Positions 25,540 through 34,755 of a DNA stretch of 64,000 nucleotides are shown here, one piece after another. Source of the DNA: Streptomyces griseus subsp. griseus (GTDB lineage Bacteria > Actinomycetota > Actinomycetes > Streptomycetales > Streptomycetaceae); NCBI RefSeq assembly GCF_000720255.1, contig NZ_JOJE01000025.1, positions 1-64,000 on the forward strand, read 5' to 3'. The notes below the pieces were generated by a model that saw nothing but the letters and a program-made list of their open reading frames with translations, was not told the DNA's origin and did not search any database. A program made the translations under genes and the position numbers. Position 1 is the first letter of the stretch. The number at the start of each line of letters is the position of its first letter.

Positions 25540-26667
25540 TCAGCTCAGGCCCTCGATGGTGGTGCGGACCTTGGCGATGATGTCGGCGGGGATGGGGGCG
25601 TAGTTGATGCCGGAGAGGACGCCCTGGCCGTCCTCGCTGGCGATGTAGCGCAGGAACGCCTTGGTGGCGGGCAGCGTGTCGGCCTTGTTGCCCTTGTCGC
25701 AGACGATCTCGTAGGTGACCAGGGTGATCGGGTAGGCGCCGTCGGCCTTGGTCGCGTAGTTCAGCTTCAGCGACAGGTCGCTGCCGGTGCCGACGACCTT
25801 GGCGTCCGCGATGGCCTTGGTGGCACCGTCGGAGGAGGCCGTGACCGGGGCGGAGGCGCCCGTGTCGATGGCGACCGTGGACAGACCGTCCTTGGCGTAC
25901 GACAGCTCCATGTAGCCGATGGCGCCGTTGGTCTGCTTCACGCCCTGGGCGACACCGGAGGAGCCGGACGCGGACTGGCCGCCGGGGGCGGTCCAGGCCT
26001 TGCCGCCCTCGTACTTCCAGTTGTCCGGGGTGGTGGCGATCAGGTACTTGGTGAAGTTGTCCGTGGTGCCGGACTCGTCCGAGCGGTGGAACGCCTGGAT
26101 CTTCAGGCTGGGCAGCTTGGCCTTGGGGTTGAGCTTCTGGATCGCCGGGTCGTTCCAGGTCTTGATCTTGCCGCTGAAGATCTTGGCGATCGTCGGGGCG
26201 TCCAGGACCAGGTTGTCCACGCCGTCCAGCTTGTAGGCGATGGCGATCGGACCGCCGACCATCGGCAGGTCGATGCCCTGGCCGCCCTTGCAGACGCTCT
26301 TGGACGCGGCGACCTCTTCGGGCTTCAGCGCGGAGTCCGAACCGGCGAAGGCGACCTGGCCCTGGGTGAACGCGGTGACGCCGGCACCGGAGCCGCCGCC
26401 CTTGTAGTTGATCTGGACGCCGTTGCAGGCCTGCGTGAAGGCCTTCACCCAGGCGTCGATCGCGTTCTTCTGCGCGGACGAGCCGTCGGCCAGCAGCTGG
26501 CCCTTGGCGTCGTCGCACTTGACGTTTCCGGCCGGAGCGGAGGCCGCGGCGCTGCCGCCGCTCTTGCCGCCGGTGTCGTCGGAGCCGCACGCCGTGAGGG
26601 CCAGGGCGCCGGAGACGGCGAGAGCACCGAGGGAGAGGGCCCGCCGGTTCATGCGCTGAAGCTTCAC
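25540..26667 (-). CDS. pstS: Periplasmic-type phosphate-binding lipoprotein PstS
   Basis: This 375-aa protein has a lipoprotein signal (MKLQRMNRRALSLGALAVSG, then ALALTACGSDD; lipid Cys at about residue 27). The phosphate-binding fold is visible in ADGSSAQKNAIDAWVKAF, GSGAGVTAFTQGQVAFAGSD and RSDESGTTDNFTKYL, where Ser/Thr/Asp/Arg residues hold phosphate. It captures phosphate outside the membrane for PstCAB. The promoter region carries PHO-box repeats (26786-26829), so PhoP control is expected. Confidence 0.96.
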   Translation of the reverse strand: MKLQRMNRRALSLGALAVSGALALTACGSDDTGGKSGGSAAASAPAGNVKCDDAKGQLLADGSSAQKNAIDAWVKAFTQACNGVQINYKGGGSGAGVTAFTQGQVAFAGSDSALKPEEVAASKSVCKGGQGIDLPMVGGPIAIAYKLDGVDNLVLDAPTIAKIFSGKIKTWNDPAIQKLNPKAKLPSLKIQAFHRSDESGTTDNFTKYLIATTPDNWKYEGGKAWTAPGGQSASGSSGVAQGVKQTNGAIGYMELSYAKDGLSTVAIDTGASAPVTASSDGATKAIADAKVVGTGSDLSLKLNYATKADGAYPITLVTYEIVCDKGNKADTLPATKAFLRYIASEDGQGVLSGINYAPIPADIIAKVRTTIEGLS

Positions 26668-26785
26668 TTGAGGAAAATCCTTCCAGGAGCCGCCGTCCTG
26701 AATTCGGCGGCGTGCGAAAGTCTGTGTTGTGCGGAGGCGTCCCGAATGGGCGCGATCCGCACCGCGTAAGGCCGAAATTAGGCAG

Positions 26786-26829
26786 AACAGATGAAGGCGC
26801 CGATGGCCGTGAATGAACGCCGGGTGAAC
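26786..26829 (-). promoter_or_regulatory. PHO box upstream of pstS
   Basis: Read on the minus strand, four consecutive 11-nt units run GTTCACCCGGC, GTTCATTCACG, GCCATCGGCGC, CTTCATCTGTT. The first two match the Streptomyces PhoP direct-repeat consensus (GTTCACC plus 4 nt). The last two are weaker. The block lies 119-162 nt upstream of the pstS ATG. PhoP binding is inferred. Confidence 0.8.
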
Positions 26830-26891
26830 CCCTGGAGACGGTGTGGTTAGGTCACGGAACGCTTACGTCGAGGACACGGGGCGATCCCGGA

Positions 26892-27314
26892 CTATGCCAG
26901 ATGCAGTTGGTTCAGAAGAGCGTCTACGAGGGTGCGGTCCCTCGGCTGGGTGAGGCGGGCCCGGGCCGTCGAGGGCGGCAGCCACAGGATGCGATCCACC
27001 TCGCCGGTCGGCGAGAACACACCCTCCAGGGCCTCGGCCGCCCAGTAACGCACCTGCTTCGGGCGGCCGTTCGCGAGGTAGCGGACGGTGGGAAGCCCCG
27101 CACCGGGCACAGCCCGGTAACCAGTCTCCTCCTCCACCTCCCGCAGCGCCCCCACGAGCGGGTCCTCACCCCGCTTGAGCTTGCCCTTGGGGTGCGACCA
27201 GTCGTCGTATTTCGGCCGGTGGACGAGACAGACCTCCAGCTCGCCGTCGACCGAGGAGCGGCGCCACAGGACGCAGCCGGCCGCGCGCACGGTGGTGTCA
27301 TTCGATTCGGTCAC
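26892..27314 (-). CDS. Nudix hydrolase
   Basis: This 140-aa protein has a complete Nudix box GX5EX7REUXEEXGU: GKLKRGEDPLVGALREVEEE followed by TGY, at about residues 43-65. It hydrolyses a nucleoside diphosphate linked to another moiety; the substrate is unknown. It lies 20 nt after the CHAD gene in the ppk operon, which suggests a polyphosphate, diadenosine or inositol-phosphate type substrate, but this is inference. Confidence 0.9.
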   Translation of the reverse strand: MTESNDTTVRAAGCVLWRRSSVDGELEVCLVHRPKYDDWSHPKGKLKRGEDPLVGALREVEEETGYRAVPGAGLPTVRYLANGRPKQVRYWAAEALEGVFSPTGEVDRILWLPPSTARARLTQPRDRTLVDALLNQLHLA

Positions 27315-27334
27315 AGGGCACCGCCTGCTTCCTT

Positions 27335-28495
27335 CTACGTCGTACGGACCGTGTCCTTCTGCCAGGAGCGCTGGAACGCGAACCGCGCCGCCTCCACCTC
27401 GTGCCGCTGGTCCGCGTGGAGCACGCCCAGCGCGTAGGCCGTCGCCGGGGCGATGCGAGGGGTCCGGGCGGCCTGTGCCGCGGCCGCCGCCGCCTCCGAG
27501 GCGTCCCGGTGCCGGTTGAGGGCCTGGCCCGAGGCGAGCAGACGTACGTCCATGGTCGCGTCGCCGCGCAGGACCTCCAGGGCGTAGCGGTGCAGCCGCA
27601 GCAGCAGGCGGACCTGGTGCCAGGGCGCGTCCTGCGGATGCGGGGCCGGGTCCGGGGACAGGCCGTGGACCAGGGCCTCCGCGTTGTAGGGGTGGCCGGC
27701 GGTCAGCAGGGGCAGGGCGGAGACCGCGTCGGTCAGACGCTCCTCCGCGGCCCTGGCGAGCGGGCGCAGGTCGGCGACGGTGGCCGCGACGGTCAGGGGG
27801 ACCTCGCTGGCCAGTAAGGCGACCTTGTCGGCGACCGCGTGGAACCGGCTGGAGCCCAGCGCCTGAAGCGCCGTGGAGTGGGCCCGTGTCCGGGCCAGGG
27901 TGAGCTGGCGCTCCATCAGGGCGCCCGCCTTGGCGGCGCCCACCGTGAGGTTGCCGCGCTCCGGGGTGGCCGGTGGGGTGGGGGGACCGGCGTGGGCGGG
28001 GGCCGCCGTGCCCAGTCGTTCCGCCCCGGCGGTACGACTGCCCACCGCTACGCCGTTCTTCGACCGGCTCACCTCGACGCCCGCCGGACTCGAGGCCCGA
28101 CCCGCCGCGCCCCCGTCAGGCTGACCAGGCAGTACGCCCGCCCCCGACAGCCGGTGCAGCGCCAGCAGCAGGCGCTCCAGGCGGGCCTCGCAGGCGTGCT
28201 CGAGGGCCAGGGTGCCCGACAGCCAGGCCAGTTCGGGGCGCATCTCCTCCGACCACTCGGCGTCGAGGAGCGGGCGGAAGGTGTGCAGGGTGGCGCTGAT
28301 GCGCCGCGCCGAGCGGCGCAGGGCGAGCGCCGCGTCGACGGTCCCCTCCGCGGCGCCCGCGGCACCACCGGCCTCCCGGTGCAGCCGCAGCGCGCGGAGG
28401 AACTCCGTGGCCCGCGCCCGGAGGTAGCCCGCGAGGGCGTCCCCGGTCACCGGCCCGGTGGTGGGGTCCGTCGGGTCAAGGTGTTGCTGTGCCAC
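27335..28495 (-). CDS. CHAD-domain protein
   Basis: This 386-aa protein is a helical, Arg/His-rich CHAD domain. It has the typical start VHxLRV-like [20 protein letters not shown] and conserved basic residues along helices (LHREAGG, LWLRL-like [13 protein letters not shown]). A Gly/Ala/Pro-rich insert at about 145-205 interrupts the two halves. CHAD domains bind polyphosphate granules. It overlaps the end of ppk by 20 nt, so the two are coupled. Confidence 0.84.
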   Translation of the reverse strand: MAQQHLDPTDPTTGPVTGDALAGYLRARATEFLRALRLHREAGGAAGAAEGTVDAALALRRSARRISATLHTFRPLLDAEWSEEMRPELAWLSGTLALEHACEARLERLLLALHRLSGAGVLPGQPDGGAAGRASSPAGVEVSRSKNGVAVGSRTAGAERLGTAAPAHAGPPTPPATPERGNLTVGAAKAGALMERQLTLARTRAHSTALQALGSSRFHAVADKVALLASEVPLTVAATVADLRPLARAAEERLTDAVSALPLLTAGHPYNAEALVHGLSPDPAPHPQDAPWHQVRLLLRLHRYALEVLRGDATMDVRLLASGQALNRHRDASEAAAAAAQAARTPRIAPATAYALGVLHADQRHEVEAARFAFQRSWQKDTVRTT

Positions 28496-30707
28496 GCCGG
28501 CGCCTCCGGGCGTCTATGAGCATCTCCTGGACGTTGCGCAGGGGCTGGCCGTCCGCGTCGGTCGCGTGCCGGGTCCACTCGCCGTCCGGACCCAGGTGCC
28601 AGGACGCGGTGCCGTCGGACATGCCGGTCTCCAGCAGCCGGTTGAGGGCCGCCCGGTGCGCCGGGTCGGTGACCCGGACCAGGGCCTCTATACGGCGGTC
28701 GAGATTGCGGTGCATCATGTCGGCGCTTCCGATCCACACCTCGGGTTCGCCGCCGTTGCCGAAGGCGAAGACGCGGGAGTGTTCGAGGAAGCGGCCGAGG
28801 ATGGACCGTACCCGCATGTTCTCGGACAGGCCGGGGACGCCGGGCCGCAGTGCGCAGATGCCGCGCACCCACACGTCCACCGGCACGCCCGCCTGGGTCG
28901 CGCGGTACAGGGCGTCGATGAGCGCCTCGTCGACCATCGAGTTGACCTTGATGCGGACGAACGCCGGACGTCCGGCACGGTGGTGCTGGATCTCCTTGTC
29001 GATCCGGGCGATCAGGCCGTCACGAAGGGACTTGGGGGCGACCAGCAGCCGGCGGTAGGTCTCCCGGCGGGAGTAGCCGGAGAGACGGTTGAACAGGTCC
29101 GAGAGGTCCGCGCCGACCTGCGGGTCCGCCGTCAGCAGGCCCAGGTCCTCGTAGAGGCGGGCCGTCTTCGGGTGGTAGTTGCCGGTGCCGACGTGGCTGT
29201 AACGCCGTAGCGTCTCGCCCTCCTGGCGGACCACCAGCGACAGCTTGCAGTGCGTCTTCAGGCCCACCAGGCCGTAGACGACGTGGCAGCCGGCCTCCTC
29301 CAGCTTGCGCGCCCACTTGATGTTGGCGTGCTCGTCGAAGCGGGCCTTGATCTCGACCAGGACGAGGACCTGCTTGCCGGACTCGGCCGCGTCGATGAGG
29401 GCGTCGACTATGGGGGAGTCGCCGGAGGTCCGGTACAGGGTCTGCTTGATCGCGAGGACGTCCGGGTCGCCGGCCGCCTGCTCCAGGAACGCCTGCACGG
29501 AGGTGGAGAAGCTGTCGTACGGGTGGTGCAGCAGCACGTCCCGGTTGCGCAGCGCGGCGAAGATGTCGGGCGCGGACGCCGACTCCACCTCGGCCAGGTC
29601 GCGGTGGGTACCCGCGACGAACTTCGGGTACTTCAGCTCCGGCCGGTCGAGCGAGGCGATACGGAAGAGGCCCGTGAGGTCCAGGGGGCCCGGCAGCGGG
29701 TACACCTCGGCCTCGCTGATCTTCAGCTCCCGCACCAGCAGGTCGAGGACCTCGCGGTCGATCGACTCCTCCACCTCCAGGCGCACCGGTGGCCCGAAGC
29801 GGCGCCGCATGAGCTCCTTCTCCAGTGCCTGGAGCAGGTTCTCCGCGTCGTCCTCCTCGACCTCCAGGTCCTCGTTGCGGGTGAGCCGGAAGGCGTGGTG
29901 CTCCAGCACCTCCATGCCCGGGAACAGCTCCTCCAGGTGGGCTGCGATGACGTCCTCGACGGGGACGTAACGGCCCGGGGAGCTCTCCAGGAAGCGGGAC
30001 AGCAGCGGCGGCACCTTCACGCGGGCGAAGTGCTTGTGGCCGCTGACGGGGTTGCGGACGACGACCGCGAGGTTGAGCGAGAGACCCGAGATGTACGGGA
30101 AGGGGTGCGCGGGGTCGACCGCCAGCGGGGTCAGGACGGGGAAGATCTGGTGCCGGAAGAGCGTGAAGAGGCGCGCCTGCTCCTTCTCCGCCAGCTCGCT
30201 CCAGCGGACCAGGTGGATGCCCTCTTCCGCGAGCGCGGGAGCGACGTCCTCGTGGTAGCAGGCGGAGTGCCGGGCCATCAGCTCCCGCGAGCGGGCCCAG
30301 ATCATCTCCAGCACCTCGCGCGGCTGGAGGCCGGACGCGGAGCGCGTGGCGACGCCCGTGGCGATACGGCGCTTCAGACCGGCCACCCGGACCATGAAGA
30401 ACTCGTCCAGGTTGCTGCCGAAGATCGCGAGGAAGTTCGCTCGTTCGAGGAGGGGGGTGTTGGGGTCCTCGGCGAGTTCCAGGACGCGCTCGTTGAACGC
30501 GAGCCAGCTGCGCTCCCGGTCGAGGAAACGACCCTGCGGCAGCTGGACCCCGTCCTGCTGCGACTCCTCGTACGCGTCGAGGTCTGCATCGATGTCGGGT
30601 TCCAGGTCGGAGACCGCGGCCGCGACGGTGTGCGGGCGGTGCGCGGCGATGGAGCCCACGGAGGGCTGCGGGTGCTGGACCTGTGCCTGGGTGTTCGGCT
30701 GGCTCAT
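28476..30707 (-). CDS. ppk: Polyphosphate kinase
   Basis: This 743-aa enzyme makes polyphosphate from ATP, reversibly. It has the N-terminal [20 protein letters not shown] segment, the phosphohistidine motif [20 protein letters not shown] (split: [20 protein letters not shown]) and the second conserved His in [13 protein letters not shown]. The length matches PPK1 proteins. The ATG at 30707 ([11 protein letters not shown]) has GGAAGA 8 nt upstream; an in-frame ATG at 30818 would give 780 aa with a weaker ribosome-binding site and may be the annotated start elsewhere. It leads the ppk-CHAD-Nudix operon. Confidence 0.95.
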   Translation of the reverse strand: MSQPNTQAQVQHPQPSVGSIAAHRPHTVAAAVSDLEPDIDADLDAYEESQQDGVQLPQGRFLDRERSWLAFNERVLELAEDPNTPLLERANFLAIFGSNLDEFFMVRVAGLKRRIATGVATRSASGLQPREVLEMIWARSRELMARHSACYHEDVAPALAEEGIHLVRWSELAEKEQARLFTLFRHQIFPVLTPLAVDPAHPFPYISGLSLNLAVVVRNPVSGHKHFARVKVPPLLSRFLESSPGRYVPVEDVIAAHLEELFPGMEVLEHHAFRLTRNEDLEVEEDDAENLLQALEKELMRRRFGPPVRLEVEESIDREVLDLLVRELKISEAEVYPLPGPLDLTGLFRIASLDRPELKYPKFVAGTHRDLAEVESASAPDIFAALRNRDVLLHHPYDSFSTSVQAFLEQAAGDPDVLAIKQTLYRTSGDSPIVDALIDAAESGKQVLVLVEIKARFDEHANIKWARKLEEAGCHVVYGLVGLKTHCKLSLVVRQEGETLRRYSHVGTGNYHPKTARLYEDLGLLTADPQVGADLSDLFNRLSGYSRRETYRRLLVAPKSLRDGLIARIDKEIQHHRAGRPAFVRIKVNSMVDEALIDALYRATQAGVPVDVWVRGICALRPGVPGLSENMRVRSILGRFLEHSRVFAFGNGGEPEVWIGSADMMHRNLDRRIEALVRVTDPAHRAALNRLLETGMSDGTASWHLGPDGEWTRHATDADGQPLRNVQEMLIDARRRRRGTATP

Positions 30708-30942
30708 GGACCCATTCTTCCGCGCCAGCAGCGAGACAGGCGCGTCGGAACGTGCGGGCGGGAGCGCGGCGGCGTTCCCCTCGGGGGGCGGCGAGGGTTC
30801 GGGCACGACGGGGTTCATTGGCAGAGCTTCGCAAGCCCGTCTGAACCGATGGTTACGGAGACATGGCGTTCGGGATATCGCCGGACGGCTCACGGGGGTC
30901 CACGCGCGCGTGGAGGGGTGGCTCGCGGGTTGATTTCAGAGG

Positions 30943-30994
30943 GCTTACGTCCCTCCCCTACCGCGAGGCGGAGCGTCAGGGGAGGGACGTGAGC
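30943..30994 (-). terminator. Terminator of the YtrA-type ABC operon
   Basis: ACGTCCCTCCCCT and AGGGGAGGGACGT form a 13-bp perfect stem, extendable to 17 bp with one G-U pair. The 18-nt loop has its own CCGC-GAG-GCGG mini-stem. It sits 11 nt beyond the last permease gene. Confidence 0.88.
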
Positions 30995-31004
30995 CGTGGC
31001 GCGC

Positions 31005-31916
31005 TCAGGCCGTGCCGCGACGCAGGAGGGCGAAGGCGGCGGTGGTGGCCGCGGCGGCGACCGCGAGGACGAGGCCGGTCTCCACGAGGTGCAGGGGCCA
31101 GAAGTGGGAGGCGGGGTGGAACGTGGCGTAGTAGCCGTCGGCGTCGCGGCCGCTCGCCACCTCCCATACGTCGTTCGGCAGCACGAGCGGCTTCGCCGAG
31201 GTGCGCGTCCGCGTCGGCCACAGCGCGTCGCGCAGGTGCTCCAGGACGAGGTTGAGCAGCCACATCGCCGCGCACGCCACGCCCAGGGCGGGCAGCGTGC
31301 GGCGCAGTACGAGCGCGGTGAGCGCACCGACCGCCAGGGCGCACAGGGCGTACGCCACCGCCGCCGGGCCGAGTGCGACGAACACGTCGGAGAAGGTCCA
31401 GCTGTCGCCCCACATCCAGTCCGGGTTCGCCGCCCAGCCCCACCGGAACGCCAGCACCAGGACCGTGCCGCCGAATGTGATGGCCGCGGCGGGCACGGCG
31501 AGCTTGGCGACCAGCCAGCGGGTGGGGGTCACTCCCTGCGTCCAGGCCAGCCGCGCGGTGCCGCTCTCCAGCTCGCGGCCGATCAGTGAGCCCGCGGCGA
31601 AGGCGGCGACGGCGAGGAAGCTGTAGCAGACGAGGGTGCCGGCGTGGTCGATCGCCCGGCTGTACAGGTAGGCGGCGTACGGGACGCTGCACATGTCGCG
31701 GGCCGGGTCGCAGTGGTCGTTCTCCTCCACCGCCCGTACGGAGGCCGCGGTGACCTGCGTGACGAACAGCAGCCAGACGATGACGGCCGCCACGAACGCG
31801 GCCCAGACGAGCAGGGCCGCGCGGTGCAGCCGCAGGACGGTGCCGGGAAGCCCCCCGACGGCGGGCGGACCCGGGGGACGGCTCGCGGTGGAGATCGCCT
31901 GGACCTGGGCGCTCAT
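31005..31916 (-). CDS. ABC-2 type permease (second of the YtrA operon)
   Basis: This 303-aa protein has six predicted helices. It is clearly paralogous to the neighbouring permease: both contain a GRE(L/M)ESGTARLAWTQ-type segment followed by PTRWL(V/A)AKLAVPAAAIT, and both carry LRRTLPAL and a late FHPASHFWPLHL / YHPMSQYWPLQL motif. Two Cys residues (CDPARDMC) sit in the first extracytoplasmic loop. The ATG overlaps the previous stop (ATGA). The pair presumably forms a heterodimeric channel driven by the ATPase at 33100-34203. Confidence 0.83.
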   Translation of the reverse strand: MSAQVQAISTASRPPGPPAVGGLPGTVLRLHRAALLVWAAFVAAVIVWLLFVTQVTAASVRAVEENDHCDPARDMCSVPYAAYLYSRAIDHAGTLVCYSFLAVAAFAAGSLIGRELESGTARLAWTQGVTPTRWLVAKLAVPAAAITFGGTVLVLAFRWGWAANPDWMWGDSWTFSDVFVALGPAAVAYALCALAVGALTALVLRRTLPALGVACAAMWLLNLVLEHLRDALWPTRTRTSAKPLVLPNDVWEVASGRDADGYYATFHPASHFWPLHLVETGLVLAVAAAATTAAFALLRRGTA

Positions 31917-33103
31917 GCGGTGACCTCCGTGCCGATCCGGGCCGTGCCGGCGGTGTCCGTGCCGGAGGTGTCCGTGCTGGCGATGTCCGTGCTGGCGATG
32001 TCCGTGCCGGTCGTGCCGGTCGTGCCGGTCGTGCCGGTCGCGCCGGTCGCGCCGGTCGTGCCGGTCGTGCCGGTCCGCGCGGTGCCGGTGGCGCGCCGGA
32101 GCACCAGGAACGCGGCCGCGACGAGCAGACCCGTCAAGGCCAGGACCAGGGCGGTGGTGGTGAGCTGGAGCGGCCAGTACTGGGACATGGGGTGGTACGT
32201 GGTGTAGAAGCCGGTCGCGTGGAGCCGTTCGTACACCTCCGGGCAGCCGTTGACGGCCAACGGCCCGCAGCCGGGGTCGGCGATGTGCGCGCCGCCGGCG
32301 GTGACCAGGCCCGAGTCGACCTCGATGCCCCCGCCTGGGTAGCCCTCGACGAGGGGGTTCACGCTGGTCCTGGCGGGCCACAGGTACGGCATGGCCCACT
32401 GGGCGGCGCCCCACAGGACGGCCGTGGACAGCACGCCGACGACGAGCGCGGGCAGGGTGCGGCGCAGCGACACGCCCGCGAGGGCGCCGGCGGCCAGGCC
32501 GCACAGGGCCAGGGCGACGGTGGTGGGGCCGTTGGCGTGGAAGGTCCAGACGTCGTGCCAGTTCTTGGCGGTGTCGATACGGCCCCGACCCGCCGTCCAG
32601 GCCATGCGGTGGAGCACGAACAGCAGGCTCGCGCCCGCGGTGATCGCCGCGGCGGGCACGGCGAGCTTGGCGGCCAGCCAGCGGGTGGGGGGCACCGCCT
32701 GCGTCCACGCCAGGCGTGCGGTTCCGCTCTCCATCTCCCGGCCGACGAGGGCGGCGCCCGCCCAGGCGGCCAGCAGGAAGGGGAGCGCGGCGAGGGCGAG
32801 GGTGGAGTAGTTGTAGAGGTCCTTGTAGAGCAGGATCGCGTCCTGGTCGTAGGAGCAGCTCGGCGTCTCGATGGAGCACGCGTTGTACTCCCGCCAGCCC
32901 TGTGTGGCGGCGTCGGCCAGGGGGCCCCGCAGCGCGAGGAAGGCGGCGCCGAGGACGGTCACGAGACCGGCCCAGGCACCGAGCGCGGGTCTATGCAGCC
33001 GCAGCAGCCAGCGCACCATGTGGGGGCGAGTGACTGCCGCCTGCGGGTCGGAAGCGGTGAGGGGTGGTGCCGCCTGGAGGTCCGGAGCGGTGCTCGGGGT
33101 CAT
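31913..33103 (-). CDS. ABC-2 type permease with a repetitive C-terminal tail
   Basis: This 396-aa protein has six predicted helices and two Cys in the first loop (CSIETPSC), mirroring its paralogue. About 50 residues at the C-terminus are low complexity: TGTTGTTGATG-type repeats, then TDIAS and TDTSG repeats. They are encoded by eight 9-bp units at 32004-32075 and two 15-bp units at 31974-32003. It overlaps the ATPase stop by 4 nt. Confidence 0.83.
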   Translation of the reverse strand: MTPSTAPDLQAAPPLTASDPQAAVTRPHMVRWLLRLHRPALGAWAGLVTVLGAAFLALRGPLADAATQGWREYNACSIETPSCSYDQDAILLYKDLYNYSTLALAALPFLLAAWAGAALVGREMESGTARLAWTQAVPPTRWLAAKLAVPAAAITAGASLLFVLHRMAWTAGRGRIDTAKNWHDVWTFHANGPTTVALALCGLAAGALAGVSLRRTLPALVVGVLSTAVLWGAAQWAMPYLWPARTSVNPLVEGYPGGGIEVDSGLVTAGGAHIADPGCGPLAVNGCPEVYERLHATGFYTTYHPMSQYWPLQLTTTALVLALTGLLVAAAFLVLRRATGTARTGTTGTTGATGATGTTGTTGTTGTDIASTDIASTDTSGTDTAGTARIGTEVTA

Positions 33104-34203
33104 GCCGCGGCCTCCTCGGCGCGGTCCGGGACGGGTGCGAGGCCGGGGGCCTCGGGGTTGCGCAGGTAGGACAGGACGAGCTCCTCCAGGGTGGGCGTGC
33201 CGGTGCGCCATTCGTGAGGCAGCGGGCCCGCGGGGCGGATCAGCGCGCTGAGCTGGCGGCCGGTGGTGCGGGACTCGACGACGGTGTGCGGGGCGAGGTC
33301 GGTGTCCGCGGTGACGGCCACGCGCGTGTGGCCGGCCGTCAGCTCGTCGATCTCGCCCGCCAGCCGGACCCGGCCCCCGCCCATCAGCAACAGGTGGTCG
33401 CAGGAGTCCTCCAGCTCGGCCACCACGTGCGAGGACATCACGATCGTCGTGCCGTACTGGGCGGCCTGCGCCATCAGCGTGCCCATCAGTTGGTGCCGGG
33501 CCAGCGGGTCGAGGTCGGCCATCGGCTCGTCCAGGAGCAGCAGTTCGGGGCGTTTGCCGAGGGCCAGGGCGAGCGCCACGCGCGTGCGCTGTCCACCGGA
33601 GAGCGAGCGGATGCGGGCCCTCGGGTCGAGGTCGCCCGCGGCGACGATCCGGTCGGCGGTGACCTCGTCCCAGCGGCCGGGGTTGAGGTCGGCGCCCATG
33701 CGCAGCGTCTCGGCGACGCTGAGCTGTGGGTACAGCGGCTTGTCCTGGGCGACGTAGCCCACCCGCGCGCGGGCGGCGGCCGGGGTGGTGCCGAGGACGG
33801 TGACCGTGCCCTCGCTGGGGGCCAGCAGGCCGGCGGCCAGGGCGAGGAGCGTGGACTTGCCCGCTCCGTTGTGGCCGACGACCGCGCAGACCCGGCCGGC
33901 GGGGAGGTGGAACGTGCAGTCCTGCAGCGCCCGGCGACCGCGGCGGCCGAAGCGTTTGCCGAGGGCGGTCGCCTCCAGGGCCGGGGCCGGAACCGGGGCG
34001 GGGGCGGGGGTGGGGCGGTTGATTGGGCCCTCGGTACGGCCGGCGGTCGGGCGGTCGGTCGGGCGGTCGGTCGGGCGGTCGGTCCGGCGGTCGGTTGGTC
34101 CTTCGGTCGGGCCGTCGGTCCGCAGGTCGGTCGGGCCTTCGGTACGGCCGTCGGACCGGCCGTCGGCCGGGCCTTCGGGCCGGTCGGTGGGCGTGTCGGT
34201 CAT
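33100..34203 (-). CDS. ABC transporter ATP-binding protein with a repetitive N-terminus
   Basis: The 367-aa protein has an unusual first ~65 residues rich in Thr/Asp/Arg/Pro repeats (TDRPTDRPTDRPT), followed by PAPAPVPAPA. A standard ABC domain follows (about 75-290): Walker A GHNGAGKST, Q-loop VAQDKPLYPQ, signature LSGGQRTRVALA, Walker B LLLLDEPMADLDP, H-loop VMSSHVV. It belongs to the YtrB-type exporters next to GntR/YtrA regulators. The ATG overlaps the regulator's stop. The repeat is probably a recent expansion and not needed for ATP hydrolysis. Confidence 0.88.
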   Translation of the reverse strand: MTDTPTDRPEGPADGRSDGRTEGPTDLRTDGPTEGPTDRRTDRPTDRPTDRPTAGRTEGPINRPTPAPAPVPAPALEATALGKRFGRRGRRALQDCTFHLPAGRVCAVVGHNGAGKSTLLALAAGLLAPSEGTVTVLGTTPAAARARVGYVAQDKPLYPQLSVAETLRMGADLNPGRWDEVTADRIVAAGDLDPRARIRSLSGGQRTRVALALALGKRPELLLLDEPMADLDPLARHQLMGTLMAQAAQYGTTIVMSSHVVAELEDSCDHLLLMGGGRVRLAGEIDELTAGHTRVAVTADTDLAPHTVVESRTTGRQLSALIRPAGPLPHEWRTGTPTLEELVLSYLRNPEAPGLAPVPDRAEEAAA

Positions 34204-34634
34204 GCGGGGTCCCCCTGGGAGTGCGTTTCGGCGACGGGAACGGGAACGGGAACGGGAACGGCGAAGCGTTCATCGAGCACGGAGGTGAAGAGCGCGGCCA
34301 CGTCGTCCCGGTCCAGCCCTGCCTCGCGGGCCCGGTCGGCCCAGGCGTGCAGCTCCGCCCGCAGGGGGGAGTCCTCCGCCGCCACGGTGCCGAGCGAACG
34401 CCGTACGAAGGTGCCGAGACCCCGCCGCGCCTCGACCAACCCCTCGCGCTCCAGCTCGCGGTACGCCTTCAGCACGGTGTTCGGGTTGATGGCGGTGGCC
34501 TCCACGACCTCGCGAGCCGTCGGCAGCTGGTCGCCGGGCTGGAGCAGGCCCAGGCGCAGGGCCTGCTTGGTCTGCTGGACGATCTGGACGTAGGTGGCCA
34601 CGCCGCTGTGCCGGTCGATGCGGTACTCGACCAT
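34200..34634 (-). CDS. GntR-family (YtrA-type) transcriptional regulator
   Basis: This 144-aa repressor-like protein has a winged HTH (about 10-75: YVQIVQQTKQALRLGLLQPG, LPTAREVVEATAINPNTVLK, AYRELEREGLVEARRGLGTF) and only a short helical C-terminal tail, as in the YtrA subfamily. A run of Val-Pro repeats (VPVPVPVPV) precedes the stop. It leads the ABC operon. A 19-bp palindrome begins 4 nt upstream of the ATG, so autorepression is expected. YtrA regulators often respond to cell-wall-active compounds; the inducer here is unknown. Confidence 0.9.
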   Translation of the reverse strand: MVEYRIDRHSGVATYVQIVQQTKQALRLGLLQPGDQLPTAREVVEATAINPNTVLKAYRELEREGLVEARRGLGTFVRRSLGTVAAEDSPLRAELHAWADRAREAGLDRDDVAALFTSVLDERFAVPVPVPVPVAETHSQGDPA

Positions 34635-34637
34635 CCG

Positions 34638-34681
34638 ACCCACCACCCTTTCACTAATTGAGTAGTGAAAGGGTGGTGGGT
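34638..34681. promoter_or_regulatory. Long palindromic operator of the YtrA-type regulator
   Basis: ACCCACCACCCTTTCACTA and TAGTGAAAGGGTGGTGGGT are a perfect 19-bp inverted repeat separated by ATTGAG. The repeat overlaps the region where the promoter and ribosome-binding site of the regulator gene must lie. It faces the divergent sigma gene 75 nt away. Confidence 0.85.
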
Positions 34682-34755
34682 GGGGCGGCCGTACGTCAAG
34701 AAAAATTCTCCCGGGATCCGTGAACCGATCGGCGGGGCTCGTGCGATGAGGGGTT

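Noticed and set aside
31913-34273. Very long open frame spanning the ATPase and permease genes
   Set aside because: High GC removes stops in unused frames. The ATPase, with all ABC motifs, uses another frame, and the permease starts at 33103.
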